A stretch of 25,958 nucleotides of DNA from a virus. The notes under the pieces are model-generated. The model was given only the letters and a program-made list of their open reading frames with translations, made no database searches and was not told where the DNA came from. The stretch spans positions 2,707-28,664 of the IMG/VR virus record IMGVR_UViG_3300030098_000384. The stretch is one strand, 5' to 3'. Position numbers and translations under genes: made by a program. This document shows positions 22,784 through 25,958 of this stretch, one piece after another. Every line of letters begins with the position of its first letter. The first letter of the stretch is position 1.

Positions 22784-23340
22784 TTTTTGTCCACATATAC
22801 ACGTAAGCACTTAGACTTTTCTATGGGCTGACCGAAAGAGTATCTTCTCCAATTCTCACCATCAACTAGATACTGACCACGTACCCTTATCTTATAGGAA
22901 TCTGTGTTAAGATACTCTCTTAGTTGTGCAACGAATGCCCTACCACTAGCATCGTTAGGTATGTCGCTGAAGGTATATCTATGTCCTTCAAGATTGAAGT
23001 TATCATGATATGCTTTTCTCCATCTATGTTCTTCTTTAGCAAACTTATCTATGATCTCATCTTTCTCCTCAAGAAGCTCATCTAGCTTGGCTATCTTGGC
23101 ATGTAGATCATGGTACACTTGCGTATCAGATGGCTTCTTCTTGTCAAACTGATCATCGTTAAGCAACAAGTAGAACTTACGAAGAACATGCTCTAGTGCC
23201 ATGTCTCCTATCTTGATATGCTCACCCCTGCCCTTAGAGTACACCTCATGATTAAGTATGTTCTCCATGTCGCAAGGTCTCTTGCGTGTAGATAATGCCC
23301 CTAACATGTCGTTGAGGGTGCTAACATTAAGATCTTTCAT
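22780..23340 (-). CDS. Coiled-coil hypothetical protein (186 aa)
   Basis: The frame is open to 23457, but the ATG at 23340 (MKDLNVSTLNDMLG) has GAGGAG eight bases upstream and is the likely start; the longer version would overrun the neighbouring 51-aa gene. Residues about 75-105 form a heptad-like, strongly charged helix (HAKIAKLDELLEEKDEIIDK) likely to be a coiled coil. The C-terminal 65 residues look like a compact alpha/beta unit (GRAFVAQLREYLN, then YKIRVRGQYLV). No family recognised. Confidence 0.72.
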   Translation of the reverse strand: MKDLNVSTLNDMLGALSTRKRPCDMENILNHEVYSKGRGEHIKIGDMALEHVLRKFYLLLNDDQFDKKKPSDTQVYHDLHAKIAKLDELLEEKDEIIDKFAKEEHRWRKAYHDNFNLEGHRYTFSDIPNDASGRAFVAQLREYLNTDSYKIRVRGQYLVDGENWRRYSFGQPIEKSKCLRVYVDKK

Positions 23341-23482
23341 TTTTACTCTCCTCTTTTTTGAGTTGTTGTTTAAAAGTATTCTCACTCTTGCGATCATACT
23401 TCTTCTTGTTTGGCACAACTTGCTTTCTTCGCCTATTGTGTGCCATTGCTTTCGCAATTGGGTTGATTGGTTTAATCATCAT
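23327..23482 (-). CDS. Small very basic protein (51 aa)
   Basis: Two adjacent ATGs (23480-23482 and 23477-23479) overlap the upstream gene's end; TAA is at 23327-23329, and the next gene's GAGGAG site lies in its last codons. The product is rich in Lys and Arg (AHNRRRKQVVPNKKKYDRK), as in small nucleic-acid-binding proteins. There is no clear purine-rich ribosome site; instead the palindromic repeat at 23486-23500 lies directly upstream of the ATG. Function unknown. Confidence 0.62.
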   Translation of the reverse strand: MMIKPINPIAKAMAHNRRRKQVVPNKKKYDRKSENTFKQQLKKEESKNERS

Positions 23483-23663
23483 TTTTTACCAACTTGGTAA
23501 GTTTTCTGAATGCATTTGATTGTATATCTGTGTACCCACTCTCGATGAACACTAAAGTGAAGTCATCAAAGTTTAGTGGATTGCACTTCTTGAACTCACA
23601 CAACTTCTTGTGTAGCTCAAACATACAAAACAAATCTTTCATAGTCGTTACGTATGCCATCAT
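23472..23663 (-). CDS. Small hypothetical protein (63 aa)
   Basis: ATG at 23661-23663 overlaps the GP88-like stop (ATGA), with GAAAGG upstream. The product has MKDLFCMFELHKKLCEFKKC with three Cys in the first 30 residues, then an acidic/aromatic strand (DDFTLVFIESGY), and ends FRKLTKLVKNDD. The KLTKLV part is encoded by the palindromic repeat at 23486-23500. No domain recognised. Confidence 0.65.
   Translation of the reverse strand: MMAYVTTMKDLFCMFELHKKLCEFKKCNPLNFDDFTLVFIESGYTDIQSNAFRKLTKLVKNDD
23486..23500. repeat. Palindromic element copy 1
   Basis: TTACCAACTTGGTAA: two 7-base arms around one central base. It lies in the last codons of the 63-aa gene and just upstream of the ATG of the 51-aa gene. 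The flank on the plus strand reads GTTTT, as in copy 2. Confidence 0.85.
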
Positions 23664-24385
23664 GCTACCTTTCTATTAATGTTTTTGTGTAGATACGAAT
23701 ATAGATTATGTACAACAAAGCCACTCGTATCCTTCTTAGCTTTGCCCTTTGCAGATAGCCACACACATACACCTTGAGGATCTAAGAAACGTAGATCATC
23801 TTTGTCCCCATCAATGCAATCCAAACCCCTAAACTTCTTGGGCATAGGTAGTGATGACACAACTGCCATGTTCTTACCAGTATCTCTAGTGGCTTTCCAT
23901 ATGGTATTAGCATAGTCCATATCAGCCTCACTATAAGACAAGGTAAGATGATAATTAGAAGGCAAGTCAGAATATGCCCTCTTGTAAGTCTTGGTGTAAT
24001 CGTAGAACTGTATGTCACTAAAATCCTTCATGAGATTAGTCCTCTCGAATAGAATATCACTAGTACCATTCGGTCTCGCACATGGTTGTATACCTCGCTT
24101 ATGCATTCTACGTCTAAACGTGGTCATATCTTGATACATAAACTCCATGAACGTAACCTTGTCTGTAAGATACAGATTAGTTTTTCGCTCCCTCGCATCT
24201 TGTATGTTGTCGAATATACCACGACCAGCAGTATTCAGACATGGCTCTTTACACTTAGCCACATTCTGAAAAGGGCAGATCTTGGTATTCATAGGCTTGA
24301 GATGCATAATAGCAGTCATGTACTCAGACCCATCTCCTTTTACAATCTTGGTATTACTACCAACTCCAAATAGTTTATATGTCAT
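23660..24385 (-). CDS. GP88-like conserved phage protein (241 aa)
   Basis: Resembles the phage Gene product 88 family, whose activity is not known. The signature blocks are a Cys cluster near the start (Cys37, Cys45, Cys49 in ICPFQNVAKCKEPC), then TAGRGIF, ARERKTNLYLTD, NGTSDILFER, and IQFYDYTKTYKR followed by YHLTLSYS. The Cys-x7-Cys-x3-Cys set could bind a metal, which is inference. The ATG has GAGGAG upstream, in a leader identical to that of the 68-aa gene at 24769-24975. It is the largest gene of the small-gene cluster and the only one with a recognisable wide phage distribution. Confidence 0.82.
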   Translation of the reverse strand: MTYKLFGVGSNTKIVKGDGSEYMTAIMHLKPMNTKICPFQNVAKCKEPCLNTAGRGIFDNIQDARERKTNLYLTDKVTFMEFMYQDMTTFRRRMHKRGIQPCARPNGTSDILFERTNLMKDFSDIQFYDYTKTYKRAYSDLPSNYHLTLSYSEADMDYANTIWKATRDTGKNMAVVSSLPMPKKFRGLDCIDGDKDDLRFLDPQGVCVWLSAKGKAKKDTSGFVVHNLYSYLHKNINRKVA

Positions 24386-24398
24386 AGTTCTCTCCTCT
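24383..24398 (-). promoter_or_regulatory. Repeated translation-start leader, copy A
   Basis: The minus strand reads AGAGGAGAGAACTATG, identical over 16 bases to 24973-24988, including ribosome site, spacer and start codon. It sits before the GP88-like gene. Confidence 0.7.
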
Positions 24399-24782
24399 CT
24401 AAATACGTGTTATTGGTTTACCATTCTCTGTTTCTAGTGCTACAGCATATGTCATGTTCCTATCTAGCTCCTTGTATTGTGTAGGATCAGAAAACTTCTG
24501 CACCATAAAGAAGTCATCTCTCTTAGGATTGTAAGATACCCTTCTCCATAACAATAGATCTTTGAACGTATGGTAATCCTTTTGATCCCACATTCCACGA
24601 ACAAAGGCATGAACATTCTTATGTCCAGTCTCCCTCACTCGCTTTTGTCCACTCTCACGAACAATAAACTTGGAATGTGTAAGGAATAAATTACTCCTAT
24701 GAGCGATCACAATCCCATCTTGTCGTATACTAAATACTTTTCTAGTAACATTGAAATATACATCAACTTCAATATTCTCCAT
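24399..24782 (-). CDS. Conserved hypothetical phage protein (127 aa)
   Basis: ATG at 24780-24782 with GAGGAG seven bases upstream. It starts with a strand pair (VDVYFNVTRKVFSIRQDG), then HRSNLFLTHSKFIVRESGQKR and KNVHAFVRG, then a helix and further strands. I recall closely similar unnamed proteins (VYFNLHKKLFSVR, then KNVHAFVRG) in many phages, so the family is widespread but unassigned. No catalytic motif seen. Overlaps the upstream gene by 14 bases and ends 13 bases before the GP88-like start. Confidence 0.78.
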   Translation of the reverse strand: MENIEVDVYFNVTRKVFSIRQDGIVIAHRSNLFLTHSKFIVRESGQKRVRETGHKNVHAFVRGMWDQKDYHTFKDLLLWRRVSYNPKRDDFFMVQKFSDPTQYKELDRNMTYAVALETENGKPITRI

Positions 24783-24975
24783 CTTTTATCTCCTCTAACA
24801 TATCTAGGTCTAATTCATTACATTCTTCTTGAATAACATTATCAAAAGCATCCTTTGCTTCGCCATCTTTCAATACAAATGTTTTGGCAGAACCATCTCC
24901 GTTTGTTATCTCATCTCCACTTTCCACATCATAAATGTAGAACTCTATCTTTGATATTGATATTCCTATACTCAT
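24769..24975 (-). CDS. Small acidic protein (68 aa)
   Basis: ATG at 24973-24975 in the repeated GAGGAG leader. The product is strongly acidic (DVESGDEITNGDGSAK early; EECNELDLDMLEEIKDGEY at the end) with a strand-rich first half (ISISKIEFYIYDV). Strongly acidic small early proteins are often DNA mimics or inhibitors in phages, but this one shows no specific sign beyond charge. Overlaps the next gene by 14 bases. Confidence 0.7.
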   Translation of the reverse strand: MSIGISISKIEFYIYDVESGDEITNGDGSAKTFVLKDGEAKDAFDNVIQEECNELDLDMLEEIKDGEY

Positions 24976-24988
24976 AGTTCTCTCCTCT
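24973..24988 (-). promoter_or_regulatory. Repeated translation-start leader, copy B
   Basis: Same 16 bases as 24383-24398 (AGAGGAGAGAACTATG), here before the 68-aa acidic protein gene. Strong ribosome site, eight-base spacing. Confidence 0.7.
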
Positions 24989-24990
24989 AG

Positions 24991-25170
24991 TTAAATAATT
25001 ATATAGTTACCTTTTAGTCTCACTTTCTTAGATATACAAGTAGTACAAATCACAGTCTCATACTCTTGCTTTTTGCCCTCATTGCAATAATCGTGATACT
25101 CTCCATTGTCACTACGATAAGCAAAACGCTCCTCTTTATCGCAGCTTTCGCACTTAAAATAATATGCCAT
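24991..25170 (-). CDS. Small zinc-ribbon-like protein (59 aa)
   Basis: ATG at 25168-25170 with GAGGAG seven bases upstream (inside the end of the upstream gene); TAA at 24991-24993. Cys7/Cys10 (KCESC) and Cys42/Cys45 (ICTTC) form two CxxC knuckles about 32 residues apart, a layout typical of a zinc ribbon; Cys29 is extra. Such small zinc ribbons can bind nucleic acid or polymerase subunits. The function is unknown. Confidence 0.75.
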   Translation of the reverse strand: MAYYFKCESCDKEERFAYRSDNGEYHDYCNEGKKQEYETVICTTCISKKVRLKGNYIII

Positions 25171-25173
25171 GTC

Positions 25174-25368
25174 TCACTCCTCTCCATTCATTATAAATAA
25201 AAACCCACCATAATTACCTTCGGGGTCTGCACTTACTGCAATTTTAACATCTTCATATCTAGGCTTAGTCAAAATAAATTCCGGGAATCCTTCTGCATCT
25301 TCTCCTAAGAATTTTTTTATAGTAAAACCCTCTAACTGCTTATAGTATTGATTTGAACTGATAGTCAT
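25174..25368 (-). CDS. Hypothetical protein (64 aa)
   Basis: The ATG at 25368 (MTISSNQYYKQLEGFTIKKF) has GAGGAG seven bases upstream; a TTG eight codons earlier would begin inside the palindromic repeat and is not needed. The protein is strand-rich and moderately acidic, with an ADPEGNYGGFLFIMNGEE end. No family recognised. Its 35-base leader holds palindrome copy 2, the one copy outside any coding frame. Confidence 0.7.
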   Translation of the reverse strand: MTISSNQYYKQLEGFTIKKFLGEDAEGFPEFILTKPRYEDVKIAVSADPEGNYGGFLFIMNGEE

Positions 25369-25385
25369 TTGTCTCTCCTCTGTTT

Positions 25386-25400
25386 TTACCAACTTGGTAA
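25386..25400. repeat. Palindromic element copy 2 (intergenic)
   Basis: TTACCAACTTGGTAA in the 35-base gap before the 64-aa gene, 18 bases upstream of its ATG and just ahead of the GAGGAG site. Because this copy is not coding, the conservation must be at the DNA or RNA level. Confidence 0.88.
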
Positions 25401-25403
25401 GTT

Positions 25404-25631
25404 TTAGTTACGATTATATGCCCTCTCAGCTAATATAAACGATAAAGCCATACACATTATGCCACAATAGCCAAAGGATAGTAAGATAATCCAAAAGATT
25501 AGATCATCTTCAAAGTATAAGGCTAAAGGGAATGCCAATAATATTGCGTTAAGATAAAAGAATATCATTGCATATGAACAATAGTCTGAATATCTAATTA
25601 ATTTTCTTCTAGTCTCGTATCTGTTTGCCAT
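25404..25631 (-). CDS. Small two-helix membrane protein (75 aa)
   Basis: ATG at 25629-25631 with AGAGGAG upstream inside the preceding gene, which it overlaps by 23 bases. Two hydrophobic helices are visible, at about residues 19-38 (YAMIFFYLNAILLAFPLALY) and 44-68 (LIFWIILLSFGYCGIMCMAL), with a basic N-terminus (RYETRRKLIR) and a short charged loop, so both ends probably face the cytoplasm. Function unknown; early membrane proteins of phages may act in superinfection exclusion, which is only a possibility here. Confidence 0.72.
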   Translation of the reverse strand: MANRYETRRKLIRYSDYCSYAMIFFYLNAILLAFPLALYFEDDLIFWIILLSFGYCGIMCMALSFILAERAYNRN

Positions 25632-25818
25632 TTTTCCATGCTCCTCTCACAGTTGTTTTTTCCCACTTCTCAAACTCTTTTAAAGTTGTGAAGAATTGAT
25701 ATGTGAAGTTGTCAGCTTTTCTGTTTAGCCACTCCACAAACAAAGACTTACCTTTAATACAAGAGATAATATTCTCTCTCTTGTTATAAATGTAAAACAC
25801 ATTATTTTTATATTCCAT
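25609..25818 (-). CDS. Hypothetical protein (69 aa)
   Basis: ATG at 25816-25818 with AAGGAGA seven bases upstream. Strand-rich start (MEYKNNVFYIYNKRENI), then a helical, Trp-containing second half (LKEFEKWEKTTVRGAWKNG). Basic overall. No domain recognised. Begins two bases after the stop of the preceding partial gene. Confidence 0.7.
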   Translation of the reverse strand: MEYKNNVFYIYNKRENIISCIKGKSLFVEWLNRKADNFTYQFFTTLKEFEKWEKTTVRGAWKNGKQIRD

Positions 25819-25820
25819 TC

Positions 25821-25958
25821 CTATCTCCTTTTAACTCCTATGTCTCCATACGTTACTAATCTAGGATAGCTAAAACCTCTAATAGCTATGCCCCCTCTGA
25901 TTCTTACCAACTTGGTAAGTTTCCTATGCTTATGGATAGGAATAGATAAACACGTATC
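25821..25958 (-). CDS. C-terminal part of a gene entering from the right edge (partial)
   Basis: The frame is open from the right edge of the window to TAG at 25821-25823 (45 residues). The visible part is basic and includes HRKLTKLVRIRGGIAIRGF; KLTKLV is encoded by palindrome copy 3. No function can be given. The frame fits the window edge exactly and abuts the next gene with a ribosome site in its last codons, supporting a real gene. Confidence 0.5.
   Translation of the reverse strand, partial: DTCLSIPIHKHRKLTKLVRIRGGIAIRGFSYPRLVTYGDIGVKRR
25904..25918. repeat. Palindromic element copy 3
   Basis: TTACCAACTTGGTAA; here the symmetry extends by one base on each side (C at 25903, G at 25919), giving 8-base arms. 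It lies inside the partial frame at the right edge. Confidence 0.85.

Noticed and set aside
23485-23505. Palindrome read as an intrinsic terminator
   Set aside because: On the plus strand a 6-bp stem with a TTTT tail could be drawn, but no plus-strand genes are present there; on the minus strand, the transcribed one, the tail is A-rich. One copy also sits directly before a start codon.
1-25958. tRNA genes, CRISPR arrays, insertion sequences
   Set aside because: No cloverleaf with a T-loop sequence, no regularly spaced direct repeats with spacers and no transposase motifs were noticed by eye; a tRNAscan-type search would settle the tRNA point.

Overview
The window is a gene-dense, clearly A+T-rich stretch of a tailed-phage genome (or a prophage or metagenomic phage contig) with no gene-free stretch of 300 bases. 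The best pointer to identity is the family-A DNA polymerase at 13195-15222, which carries a DnaJ-type zinc-finger insert between its exonuclease and polymerase domains. From memory, that trait was reported for the SAR116 podovirus HMO-2011 and related marine phages of SAR11 and Roseobacter hosts. With the T7-like endonuclease I, T7-like primase and helicase, monomeric class II ribonucleotide reductase, tyrosine integrase and low G+C, the most likely source is an HMO-2011-type short-tailed phage of a marine alphaproteobacterium, perhaps SAR11. This is inference; no database search was possible.

Layout. Positions 1-7618 are on the plus strand and hold the end of the virion-structure arm: the tail of one gene, a 659-aa Q/N/A-rich protein with a long 11-residue repeat, two smaller proteins, a 471-aa protein and an 1144-aa protein. 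The last two are probably internal or DNA-ejection proteins. Everything from 7611 to the right end is on the minus strand. The two arms meet tail to tail with an 8-bp overlap of coding sequence. Terminase, portal and capsid genes must lie left of the window.

Reading the minus strand in transcription order (right to left): (a) 25958-21613 is a run of small, mostly unknown genes with strong GAGGAG-type ribosome sites, plus one recognisable GP88-like protein; it looks like an early, host-takeover region. (b) 21616-19494 holds a solitary cytosine-5 DNA methyltransferase, then a SleB-type cell-wall hydrolase, a one-helix membrane protein and a small exported protein, a probable lysis set in an unusual place. 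(c) 19465-17718 holds a DUF932 protein and a tyrosine integrase. (d) 17713-11070 is the replication and recombination core: primase, helicase, a small PD-(D/E)XK protein, DNA polymerase, a probable ssDNA-binding protein with its own near-consensus promoter, a RecB-like nuclease and endonuclease I. (e) 11073-7611 holds small genes, a DUF3310 protein, the B12-dependent ribonucleotide reductase and four tiny genes.

The system fits together: nucleases resolve and degrade DNA, the reductase makes dNTPs, and the primase/helicase/polymerase/SSB set copies the genome. Most adjacent minus-strand genes overlap by 1-23 bases (ATGA, TAATG, GTGA, TTGA), implying long polycistronic messages with translational coupling. 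No phage RNA polymerase is seen in the window.

Most notable for follow-up are the zinc finger placed where T7 polymerase holds its thioredoxin-binding loop, a 15-bp perfect odd palindrome repeated three times in the small-gene region, the hendecad-repeat virion protein, an integrase with Ser in place of the box II His, and two small proteins resembling ribosome modulation factor.
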